This document shows positions 31,596-38,586 of a stretch of 56,223 nt of DNA, in pieces. The notes below the pieces were generated by a model, which had not been told where the DNA came from, searched no databases, and saw only the letters and a program-made list of their open reading frames with translations. Location: the NCBI GenBank assembly GCA_003155695.1, contig PMDZ01000008.1, positions 103,362 through 159,584 of the forward strand, in the 5' to 3' direction. How positions within the stretch are numbered: position 1 is the first letter of the stretch; every line of letters begins with the position of its first letter. This DNA is from Candidatus Nomurabacteria bacterium (GTDB taxonomy: Bacteria; Patescibacteriota; Minisyncoccia; Phycocordibacterales; UBA9973). The translations under genes were made by a program, and so were the position numbers.

Positions 31596-33803
31596 ATGAG
31601 AGACGACGAACCAGTTATTGATCCAAAACTATTAAAGCCCTACAACCCAAAAGATACCGAGGACCGTATTTATAAATTATGGGAAGATAGCGGTTTTTTT
31701 AATCCCGATGTTTGTATTGAAAAAGGAACAATTAAAGAAGACGCCGAGCCTTTTACCTTGATAATGCCCCCAACCAATGCCAACGGGTCTCTTCACGCTG
31801 GGCACGGGCTTGTCATGGCTATTGAGGACTTAATTGTTCGCTACAAAAGAATGCGCGGTTTCAAAACTCTTTGGCTCCCGGGCCTTGACCATGCCGGTTT
31901 TGAAACACAGGTTGTCTATGAAAGAAAATTGGAGAAGGAAGGACGGACTCGATTCGGTATGGATAAGAATGAACTTTACAAAGAAATTCTTGATTTTACA
32001 TTACATAATTCTAAAAATATTAATGGCCAAGTCAGAAAAATGGGGTCATCGTGTGATTGGTCGCGGGAAAAATTTACGCTCGACGATAATGTCGTAAAAA
32101 CCGTCTATCAAACATTCAAGAAACTTTATGACGATGAATTAGTTTATAGAGGAAATAGAATAGTATCTTGGTGCACCAAACATCAAACTTCTTTTTCCGA
32201 TTTGGAAATAAAAGATGAAGAAAGAGTTGAACCATATTATTATTTGAAATATGGACCATTTGTAATTTCTACTTCACGCCCCGAAACAAAATTTGGCGAT
32301 AAATATGTCGTCATGCATCCGAGTGATGAAAGATATAAAGAATATAAAGACGGACAGAAAATTGACCTTGAATGGATAAATGGGCCAATTACTGCAACTA
32401 TTATTAAAGATGAATCTATTGATATGGAATTCGGTACTGGTGTCATGACCATTACTCCTTGGCACGATAGCGTTGACTTCGAAATCGCTGAAAGGCGTGG
32501 ACTGGAAAAAGAACAGATAATCGACGAGAACGGAAAACTTTTACCGATTGCTGGAGAATTTACCGAAATGAATATTAAAAAGGCTCGCCCTTTGATAATT
32601 GAAAAATTACAAAGTAAGGGATTGGTGGAAAAAATAGATGAAAATTACAAACACGTGGTCAGGACTTGCTACAAATGCGGAACTATCCTTGAACCGCAAA
32701 TAAAAAATCAATGGTTTATTAAGATGAAGCCACTGGCTGAAAAGGCTTTAGAAATTATTCAAAACGACAAAATAAAATATATTCCCGAACATTATAAAAA
32801 AATCACAGTTCATTGGCTTCTTAATATTATGGATTGGAATATATCAAGACAAATTGTTTGGGGTATTCCAATTCCCGCGAAGATTTGTGTTAAATGTGGA
32901 AACGGAATGGTAGATTTGGAAAACAAAATTTCAAAATGTGAAAAATGTAAAGGTGAAGTAAAACAAGACCCGGATACTTTTGATACATGGTTTTCGTCTG
33001 GCCAATGGCCGTTTGCTACTCTTGGATATCCAGATAATAAAGATTTTAAGACTTACTATCCAACGGACGTTATGGAGACAGCTGGGGAAATCATCTTTTT
33101 TTGGGTATCAAGAATGATTATGCTTGGACTTTACGTTACAGGTAAAATACCATTCAAAACAGTATACTTGCATGGTTTAGTTTTAGACGCAAAAGGACAA
33201 AAAATGAGTAAGAGCAAGGGCAATGTTATTGACCCATTAATTTTAACCGATAAGTACGGAACTGATGCTTTTAGAATAGGGTTAATAATTGGTAACACTC
33301 CCGGGACATCGCTCTCCCTTTCCGAAGACAAAATCCGGGCCTATAAAAATTATGCTAACAAACTTTGGAATATTACACGGTTTGTTTTAAGTAATATAGA
33401 CGAAGTTGAGTATGAAGAAGATTTTGATAATTATTCCAAAAAGGATAAAGAATTATTAAAAGAACAAGATAAACTGATAGAAGAAATAACAAAAGAAATG
33501 GACGAATATAAATTCTATATTGTCGGGGAAAAAATATATCAATACACTTGGTCGCGCTTTGCCGATGTTATATTGGAAGAAAGTAAAAAAATATTTGCTT
33601 CCACATCGGAAAAGGAAATTATATCCAGAAAACAATTCTTGCTTCATACCCTAGATAAGATTTTAAAAATTCTCCATCCTTTTATGCCGTTTGTGACAGA
33701 AGAAATATGGCAAACGATGAAAAAAGGTTCTAGTTTATTAATGGTGGAAAAGTGGCCTGCCTCGACTGACGCGAGTCAAGGCGGGCCAATTCAAAATGAC
33801 TGA
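31596..33803 (+). CDS. valS: Valyl-tRNA synthetase, compact form
   Basis: This 735-aa class I synthetase has HIGH as LHAGH (NANGSLHAGHGLVMA), the CP1 editing domain with TISTSRPETKFGD-like ISTSRPETKFGD, a zinc-type Cys cluster (CVKCGNGM, CEKCKGE), KMSKS in GQKMSKSKGNVIDP and the anticodon-binding helices. At 735 aa it lacks the C-terminal coiled-coil arm of E. coli ValRS (951 aa); such short forms occur in reduced genomes. The last 13 codons (PASTDASQGGPIQND) derive from a GC-rich palindrome. It follows tsaD by 22 nt and overlaps prsW by 8 nt. TATATT lies 6 nt before ATG. Confidence 0.95.
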   Translation: MRDDEPVIDPKLLKPYNPKDTEDRIYKLWEDSGFFNPDVCIEKGTIKEDAEPFTLIMPPTNANGSLHAGHGLVMAIEDLIVRYKRMRGFKTLWLPGLDHAGFETQVVYERKLEKEGRTRFGMDKNELYKEILDFTLHNSKNINGQVRKMGSSCDWSREKFTLDDNVVKTVYQTFKKLYDDELVYRGNRIVSWCTKHQTSFSDLEIKDEERVEPYYYLKYGPFVISTSRPETKFGDKYVVMHPSDERYKEYKDGQKIDLEWINGPITATIIKDESIDMEFGTGVMTITPWHDSVDFEIAERRGLEKEQIIDENGKLLPIAGEFTEMNIKKARPLIIEKLQSKGLVEKIDENYKHVVRTCYKCGTILEPQIKNQWFIKMKPLAEKALEIIQNDKIKYIPEHYKKITVHWLLNIMDWNISRQIVWGIPIPAKICVKCGNGMVDLENKISKCEKCKGEVKQDPDTFDTWFSSGQWPFATLGYPDNKDFKTYYPTDVMETAGEIIFFWVSRMIMLGLYVTGKIPFKTVYLHGLVLDAKGQKMSKSKGNVIDPLILTDKYGTDAFRIGLIIGNTPGTSLSLSEDKIRAYKNYANKLWNITRFVLSNIDEVEYEEDFDNYSKKDKELLKEQDKLIEEITKEMDEYKFYIVGEKIYQYTWSRFADVILEESKKIFASTSEKEIISRKQFLLHTLDKILKILHPFMPFVTEEIWQTMKKGSSLLMVEKWPASTDASQGGPIQND

Positions 33804-34500
33804 ATTACTAACCAACCCAAAAATATTATTATTCGCTATCTTAAGTGGCGCAGTCCCGGCGATTTTTTGGCTCTGGTTTTGGCTTAAAGAAGAAAATTCA
33901 GAAGACCCCGAACCAATAAGTCTCATTATTATGTCTTTTGTACTTGGAGGGTTGCTTGTCTTTTTCGCTGTTTGGCTTGAAAAATATTCACTTAACTTTA
34001 TTCAAGATAAAACAGTTCAAACCGTAGTCTGGGCAATTATTGAGGAACTTCTCAAGTTTTTGGGGATAGCGATTATTATTTTTGGAAATAGAAATGTCAA
34101 CAGGCCTATTGACTACCCGATGTATTTTATCGCCACAGCGTTGGGATTCGCAGCACTGGAAAACTTTCTCTACCTGCTAAATCCATTCAGTACAAGTGGA
34201 ACAATCGTCGGAATGCTTACCGGAAATTTGAGATTCCTTGGTTCTACACTCCTTCATGCCATGTCAAGCGCAATGATAGGTAGCGCCCTTGGATTATCTT
34301 TCTATCTGAAGCAATACCGGGCTATATACCTTTTGTGTGGAATAATATGTGCTATAATCTTGCATAGTGTCTTTAATTTTTTTATAATGGAAGGAAGTGG
34401 CGAGAATTTCCTTTCTGTTTTCGGATTTTTATGGGTCGTCACCATTATCAACATACTCATATTCGAGAAATTAAAACGTATGGGTAAACATCTAGCCTAA
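33796..34500 (+). CDS. PrsW-family intramembrane metalloprotease
   Basis: This 234-aa protein has about 8 TM helices and the three PrsW motifs: IEELLKFLG (EExxK), AALGFAALENFLYL (FAxxEN) and TLLHAMSSAMIG (HxxxS). In Bacillus, PrsW makes the first cut in an anti-sigma factor; family members elsewhere have unknown targets. It starts inside the valS 3' end and is followed 13 nt later by hsp20, forming valS-prsW-hsp20, a combination that might respond to envelope or heat stress by inference only. Confidence 0.9.
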   Translation: MTELLTNPKILLFAILSGAVPAIFWLWFWLKEENSEDPEPISLIIMSFVLGGLLVFFAVWLEKYSLNFIQDKTVQTVVWAIIEELLKFLGIAIIIFGNRNVNRPIDYPMYFIATALGFAALENFLYLLNPFSTSGTIVGMLTGNLRFLGSTLLHAMSSAMIGSALGLSFYLKQYRAIYLLCGIICAIILHSVFNFFIMEGSGENFLSVFGFLWVVTIINILIFEKLKRMGKHLA

Positions 34501-34513
34501 TTAAATAAATAAT

Positions 34514-35026
34514 ATGTTAAAAAAGAAATCATTTTTAGAACGTCTTACCGGTAGTATTCGATTTGAAGATAATGACGAAAATGAGGAAGAATCCCCTTCC
34601 CCAGAATTAAACAGAAAAATGAATATTCCTGTTAAAAATAGTTCCAATGGAAAAGAATTAAATTTGTCTAAAGAGCAAAAGTGGGAAGAAGAAGTGGATG
34701 CGGAGCTGACCGTAGACGTTTATCAGACACCAACAGACATCATTGTCCAGACAATGGTTGCCGGAGTTCAGCCTGATAACCTTACCATTTCTATTACTCG
34801 CGATATGATTACAATCCGTGGCAAGCGTGAAGAGAATCAAGCTATCGACAAAGACAATTTCTTCGTTCAAGAACTATACTGGGGTTCATTTTCTAGGACT
34901 ATCTCCTTACCGGAAGAAGTTGACCCTGAGGAAGCCGAAGCAATAGAGAAACACGGATTACTGATTATAAAACTTCCTAAACTAGATAAAAATAGAGAGA
35001 CAAAATTAAAAATCAAATCAATATAA
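34514..35026 (+). CDS. Small heat-shock protein (Hsp20/alpha-crystallin)
   Basis: This 170-aa protein has a long acidic N-terminal arm (FEDNDENEEESPSPE), then an alpha-crystallin domain (about 70-165): LTVDVYQTPTDIIVQTMVAG, ISITRDMITIRGKREENQ, YWGSFSRTISLPEEVDPEEA and HGLLIIKLPKLDKN. These act as ATP-independent holdases. The IXI-type C-terminal tail is not obvious. It ends the valS-prsW-hsp20 group and is closed by the 23-bp hairpin terminator shared with tRNA-Phe. Confidence 0.93.
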   Translation: MLKKKSFLERLTGSIRFEDNDENEEESPSPELNRKMNIPVKNSSNGKELNLSKEQKWEEEVDAELTVDVYQTPTDIIVQTMVAGVQPDNLTISITRDMITIRGKREENQAIDKDNFFVQELYWGSFSRTISLPEEVDPEEAEAIEKHGLLIIKLPKLDKNRETKLKIKSI

Positions 35027-35074
35027 GCACAAAATTAAAAAACTCCATTACAATGGAGTTTTTTAATTTTGTGC
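35027..35074. terminator. Bidirectional 23-bp hairpin between hsp20 and tRNA-Phe
   Basis: GCACAAAATTAAAAAACTCCATT and its perfect reverse complement flank a 2-nt centre. It has T-runs on both strands. On the minus strand its outermost bases (GCA) are the last nucleotides of tRNA-Phe. Confidence 0.9.
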
Positions 35075-35144
35075 TCAGACCCAGACTTGAACTGGGGACA
35101 TCTCCCTCTTCAGGGGAGCGCTCTACCAACTGAGCTATCTGAGC
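35072..35144 (-). tRNA. tRNA-Phe (GAA)
   Basis: GCTCAGA/TCTGAGC acceptor stem, anticodon stem CTCCC/GGGAG with loop CTGAAGA (anticodon GAA), T-arm CCCAG-TTCAAGT-CTGGG, discriminator A. CCA is not encoded: the sequence continues CAAAA. It is read toward the hairpin terminator. Confidence 0.97.
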
Positions 35145-35149
35145 ATTAT

Positions 35150-35446
35150 TTATTCTTTAAACGACTTCAATAAATCTTGCATATTTGCCTGCCCATCCTG
35201 AAGATTTTTTGTGATATCAACATTACTTATACCCGAAACTCTTCCAGTATATATGTTCAACAAATTACCCAAATATGGCTTAATAAAATAAAAAGCTCCA
35301 ACTGTAATCCCGATAATTAAAAACCAATAAAAAATACGCGTAATTTGTGACCAACGTTGTACACTTCGAATCTTGATAAGTAATTCATTATTTTCTTTGG
35401 ATAACTTTAAGTTTTCTTCCAATAAATGTTTTACCTCAGGATCCAT
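35150..35446 (-). CDS. Coiled-coil single-TM protein
   Basis: This 98-aa protein has an N-terminal amphipathic coiled coil (VKHLLEENLKLSKENNELLI), one TM helix (FYWFLIIGITVGAFYFI) and a polar C-terminal tail. It is small and of no named family; the layout is common in Patescibacteria. It lies just upstream of tRNA-Phe on the same strand (5 nt), so tRNA-Phe may be cotranscribed and processed. TATATT with TG extension is 7 nt before ATG, predicting no leader. Confidence 0.75.
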   Translation of the reverse strand: MDPEVKHLLEENLKLSKENNELLIKIRSVQRWSQITRIFYWFLIIGITVGAFYFIKPYLGNLLNIYTGRVSGISNVDITKNLQDGQANMQDLLKSFKE

Positions 35447-35483
35447 ATGAAAGAATATAGCATATTATCTCATAAAATAAAAG

Positions 35484-35555
35484 TGTCCCCGGCCAGAATT
35501 GAACTGACATCAGACCCTTAGGACGGGTCTGTTCTATCCGTTGAACTACGGGGAC
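35484..35555 (-). tRNA. tRNA-Arg (CCT)
   Basis: GTCCCCG/CGGGGAC acceptor stem, anticodon stem GACCC/GGGTC with loop GTCCTAA (anticodon CCT), T-arm GTCAG-TTCAATT-CTGGC, discriminator A. CCA not encoded. Confidence 0.95.
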
Positions 35556-35561
35556 AAACAT

Positions 35562-35585
35562 AAAAGCACCACTCTCGGTGCTTTT
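35562..35585 (-). terminator. Terminator after the glutaredoxin gene
   Basis: AAAAGCACC/GGTGCTTTT, 9-bp perfect stem with 6-nt loop and T-run on either strand. It lies between glutaredoxin and tRNA-Arg. Confidence 0.85.
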
Positions 35586-35611
35586 ATAATACGTCATTAT
35601 GGTGAAAAATA

Positions 35612-35851
35612 CTACTCTTTAATTCCCAAAAGTTCCATGATTTTTGGCTTGTTAAAACCAACGACTAATTTATCGTCAATGATTATAACCGGAACTCCCA
35701 TTTGACCGCTTTTTTCTATCATTTCTTTTCTTTTATCAAGATTTATCGAAACGTCAAAATCTTCATATGTAACACCCTTGGACGTAAAATAATCCTTTGC
35801 CATGTGGCAAAAATGACATGTTGGCGTGCTGTAAATTGTTGCTTTGTTCAT
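35612..35851 (-). CDS. Glutaredoxin-like protein (NrdH/Grx type)
   Basis: This 79-aa thioredoxin-fold protein has the active site STPTCHFCHMAKDYF (CHFC), cis-Pro in GQMGVPVIIIDDK, and the end GFNKPKIMELLGI. The CxxC glutaredoxin/NrdH-like family reduces disulfides, possibly for ribonucleotide reductase, using thioredoxin reductase or glutathione. Downstream is a clean terminator, so it is monocistronic. The start has a TGA-TATAAT extended -10 about 45 nt upstream. Confidence 0.92.
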   Translation of the reverse strand: MNKATIYSTPTCHFCHMAKDYFTSKGVTYEDFDVSINLDKRKEMIEKSGQMGVPVIIIDDKLVVGFNKPKIMELLGIKE

Positions 35852-35879
35852 AATATATTTCGATTAACTAATAATCCCT

Positions 35880-36060
35880 TACTTTTATATTATATCATAG
35901 TCGTCAAGTTTATCACTCTTGACAGAATTAATGAATACGGGAATCTCGCCCTACGGTCGCGGGTGCTTTTCCTCCTCGCCTCGCTCGTATGGAAAAACCT
36001 TTCGCTTCCCGCACGCGAGCAAAGTAGTTTGCTCGCTTACCCGCACAAAAAAACATTAAA
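35880..36060. other. GC-rich noncoding segment between grx and tRNA-Gly
   Basis: About 180 nt with no credible gene. Its composition (CCCTACGGTCGCGGG, CTCGCCTCGCTCG, GCGCG-rich tracts) is far more GC-rich than the surrounding sequence. It contains the perfect hairpin GCGAGCAAA-gtag-TTTGCTCGC (36015-36036) and then the 20-bp tRNA-linked inverted repeat. The track's short ORFs across it are artefacts of this composition. It looks like repeat material of the same kind as the interior of the tsaD hairpin. Confidence 0.6.
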
Positions 36061-36079
36061 ATGTTTTTTTGTGCGGGTA
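36038..36079. repeat. 20-bp perfect inverted repeat including the tRNA-Gly 3' end
   Basis: Arms 36038-36057 (TACCCGCACAAAAAAACATT) and 36060-36079 are exact reverse complements. The inner arm on the minus strand contains the tRNA-Gly acceptor 3' strand TACCCGCA. The A-run and T-run make it a possible terminator. Confidence 0.88.
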
Positions 36080-36142
36080 GCGGGAATCGAACCCGCGTCT
36101 CAACCTTGGGAAGGTCGCATGCTACCACTGTACCATACCTGC
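36072..36142 (-). tRNA. tRNA-Gly (CCC)
   Basis: 5' GCAGGTA pairs with 3' TACCCGC except position 3 (A-C mismatch). Anticodon stem CGACC/GGTTG with loop TTCCCAA gives anticodon CCC. T-arm CGGG-TTCGATT-CCCG is well formed, discriminator A. CCA is not encoded. The mismatch and the hairpin that repeats its 3' end are unusual; the tRNA may still be functional. Confidence 0.9.
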
Positions 36143-36146
36143 ATTT

Positions 36147-36521
36147 TTACTTTTTAAATATTCCTTTAATCCAATTCCAAAAACCATGGCCGGTATTTTG
36201 TGTTGTTGAAGAATTATTATTTCCTTCATTAACTATTGTTACCATTTTTTCACCTTGTTTAACAACTGGATATTTTTCTCTAAGTACTTCTTCTTTACCT
36301 TCATCAGTATTTAATTTTGCTATTTCTTCTAAAAGAGAAGCTTCTTTCTTTTCTTGTATATCTTTTTGATCTAAAGCGAGATTCTTTTGCTGCCTGGTTT
36401 CTACATCTTTCTTGACCAAATCTATAATTTTATATCCAAAAAAAACCAAAAGGCAAAATAGAATTATAAGGGCAAGTGGTGAATGCCAGAATTTGTAGTT
36501 ACTTTTCTTGAATTTCATCAT
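36147..36521 (-). CDS. DivIC/FtsB-like septum formation protein
   Basis: This 124-aa bitopic protein has a short cytoplasmic tail, one TM helix (LALIILFCLLVFFGYKIIDLV), an extracytoplasmic coiled coil (ETRQQKNLALDQKDIQEKKE) and the family's conserved end of the coil, EEVLREKYPVVKQGEKMVTI. FtsB/DivIC forms a complex with FtsL and FtsQ at the septum. The C-terminus ends with a basic WNWIKGIFKK. It lies 4 nt downstream of tRNA-Gly on the opposite reading side and has a TATAAT 13 nt before ATG. Confidence 0.85.
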   Translation of the reverse strand: MMKFKKSNYKFWHSPLALIILFCLLVFFGYKIIDLVKKDVETRQQKNLALDQKDIQEKKEASLLEEIAKLNTDEGKEEVLREKYPVVKQGEKMVTIVNEGNNNSSTTQNTGHGFWNWIKGIFKK

Positions 36522-36536
36522 AAATAATGCTAGTAT
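36508..36536 (+). promoter_or_regulatory. Promoter of the 37-aa TM peptide
   Basis: TTGAAT (36508-36513), 17 nt, TAGTAT (36531-36536), TG extension, then 6 nt and ATG at 36543: another predicted leaderless unit. It overlaps the start of the divergent DivIC-like gene. Confidence 0.65.
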
Positions 36537-36542
36537 TATAGC

Positions 36543-36656
36543 ATGATTTTCAATTCAAAGAACAAGAAAAAGATGGAGAGGATTTTCGCAATACTTTCAA
36601 TCCTTGTCATCATAAGTATGGTTTTGCTCTATATGCCGGGCTTTCTCAGGAAATAG
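36543..36656 (+). CDS. Small single-TM peptide, 37 aa
   Basis: Too short for the track. ATG 36543 to TAG 36656 encodes MIFNSKNKKKMERIFAILSI then VIISMVLLYMPGFLRK: a basic cytoplasmic start, one TM helix and a short tail. Positive-inside layout and a good promoter at the expected distance support it. It is divergent from the DivIC-like gene and convergent with lepA (2 nt between stops). Function unknown; a divisome or membrane-stress accessory is only a guess. Confidence 0.6.
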   Translation: MIFNSKNKKKMERIFAILSILVIISMVLLYMPGFLRK

Positions 36657-36658
36657 AA

Positions 36659-38530
36659 TTAGTTATTGGCACCTCTAATCATTTTCAAAAAGACATCATG
36701 CGAGATGTTTATTTTGGCGTTGGCCTGCATTCGCTTCTTTCCTCTTTTCTGCTTCTCAAGCAATTTCTTTTTACGGCTGACATCTCCCCCACCAACAACT
36801 TTACTTCCATGCATCAGGACATCCTTACGAAAGGCCGATACCGATTCCGATGAAATAATTCTCCCGAGAGCCCTGCCTTGAATTTTGAAAGCAAACTGTT
36901 GCCTTGGAATAATATCTTTTAACCTTTCAACTTGAGCCTTGGCTTCATCAGCCACTTTACGGCGCGATACAACTCGACAAAAAGCCGCCATTGGCTCATC
37001 GGCAACTATTATATCGAGTCGAACAACATCGGCCTCGCGGTACTCACCTATTTCATACGAAATAGAAGAATATCCCGATGTGATACTTTTCATATCATCG
37101 AAAAAGTTACGCATCAGCTCCCGTAGTGGCATCTCAAGGTCGATTGCCGACCGATTATCACCAAAATTATCTGTGCCTTTAACTTCGGCTTCGTGGTCGT
37201 AAAGAAATGGCATGAGAGAACTTATGTATGCGGACGGGGTGATAATTTTGACATTAACCCAAGGCTCAAAAACTTTGACAATATTCCCGTCATCAGGGAA
37301 AAGATGAGGTGAATATATGGTTTCCTCCTTGCCGTTTCGAAGTAATACTTTATAAGTAATAGACGGCATGGTCACAATCAATTGCAAATTAAATTCGCGA
37401 CTCAATCGCTCGGTAATAATTTCCAAATGGAGCATTCCCAAAAATCCGCATCGATAACCCCGACCAAGCGAACCGGAACTTTCTTCTTCGTATGAAAAAG
37501 ATGAGTCGGATAATCGCAAACGCCCCAGAGCCTGTTTCAAACTTGGAAAATCATCCTGGCTTTCCGGGTAAACGGAAGCCCAAACTACTGGTCGAGGATT
37601 CAGATATCCAGGGAGGGCACGCATCGGCTTCTTAAGAAAAGTAATCGTATCTCCAACTGAAGCGATTCCCGGCTTTTTAATGCCAGTGATAATGTAACCG
37701 ATTTCTCCACTTTGAAGTAATGCTCGCGGTTCCTCTTCCGGAGAAAATGTTCCGACTTCAAGCGAGATAAATTTTTCTTCCGAGACAGCAAATAAAAGTG
37801 ATTCACCTTTTTCAAATTCCCCATCAAATACTCGGACATAGACAATTACTCCTCGGTGATTGTCATATTTAAAATCAAAAACTAGAGCCCGCCCGCTATT
37901 TGATGAAAGTGTTAAATCTTTTTCAACATTCGGACATGGAATCTTTTTCACTATTTCCTCAAGCAATTCAACTACTCCTTCCCCGGTTTTCCCCGAGACG
38001 AGCATTATCGTATCTGGGTCGATATCAAGGAGTAACGCGACTTCCATTTTGGTTTCTTCAATTCGAGCTAGTGGTGAATCAATCTTTGACAAAACTGGTA
38101 TGATAACAAGCCCAGAATCGCGAGCCATTTGAAGCGTCGTCAGCGTTTGTGCTTGAACCCCTTGAGTCGCGTCAACGAGCAATATTGAGCCTTCTACAGC
38201 CTTTAAAGCTCGTGAGACTTCATATGAGAAGTCGATGTGACCAGGAGTGTCAATTAAATTTAGAATATATTTTTGGGGCTTTGAATTTTCATTATTAATT
38301 AGTAATTGGTCTTTAGTAATTATTGACTGATATTCCATTCTAACCGGTTGCATTTTGATGGTAATCCCCCGTTCCCTTTCCAGCTCCATCGAATCCAGAA
38401 CTTGTTCTTTCATTTTTCGTTTCTCGATTGTCCCGGTTATTTCCAACATTCGGTCAGCCAAAGTGCTCTTGCCGTGATCAATATGAGCAATAATCGAAAA
38501 ATTCCGAATCAATTTAATATGGTCATCCAT
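36659..38530 (-). CDS. lepA: Translation elongation factor 4 (LepA)
   Basis: This 623-aa GTPase has G1 AHIDHGKSTLADRMLE, switch I RERGITIK, G3 DTPGHIDF, G4 LSKIDSPLA, followed by domain II, the EF-G-like domains III and V, and the LepA-specific C-terminal domain ending KRMQANAKINISHDVFLKMI. LepA back-translocates or remodels stalled ribosomes. Residues about 70-85 (SIITKDQLLINNENS) are about a dozen longer than in E. coli LepA, between G2 and G3. The promoter region carries an 8-bp dyad TAGTATAA-GT-TTATACTA before the ATG. Confidence 0.96.
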   Translation of the reverse strand: MDDHIKLIRNFSIIAHIDHGKSTLADRMLEITGTIEKRKMKEQVLDSMELERERGITIKMQPVRMEYQSIITKDQLLINNENSKPQKYILNLIDTPGHIDFSYEVSRALKAVEGSILLVDATQGVQAQTLTTLQMARDSGLVIIPVLSKIDSPLARIEETKMEVALLLDIDPDTIMLVSGKTGEGVVELLEEIVKKIPCPNVEKDLTLSSNSGRALVFDFKYDNHRGVIVYVRVFDGEFEKGESLLFAVSEEKFISLEVGTFSPEEEPRALLQSGEIGYIITGIKKPGIASVGDTITFLKKPMRALPGYLNPRPVVWASVYPESQDDFPSLKQALGRLRLSDSSFSYEEESSGSLGRGYRCGFLGMLHLEIITERLSREFNLQLIVTMPSITYKVLLRNGKEETIYSPHLFPDDGNIVKVFEPWVNVKIITPSAYISSLMPFLYDHEAEVKGTDNFGDNRSAIDLEMPLRELMRNFFDDMKSITSGYSSISYEIGEYREADVVRLDIIVADEPMAAFCRVVSRRKVADEAKAQVERLKDIIPRQQFAFKIQGRALGRIISSESVSAFRKDVLMHGSKVVGGGDVSRKKKLLEKQKRGKKRMQANAKINISHDVFLKMIRGANN

Positions 38531-38586
38531 AGTATAAGTTTATACTAGCAAAAAAAGCCTTAAAATAAAAGCAGAATAAATATAGA

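Noticed and set aside
35928-36157. ORFs across tRNA-Gly (66 aa and 151 aa on the two strands)
   Set aside because: They include the tRNA and the GC-rich noncoding tract; proteins reading NRTRVSTLGRSHATT are the known artefact of translating tRNA genes.
38280-38330. Possible repeat in lepA (AATTACTAA copies)
   Set aside because: Two AT-rich direct copies are visible but no palindrome; composition alone could produce them. The extra residues are noted in the lepA entry only.
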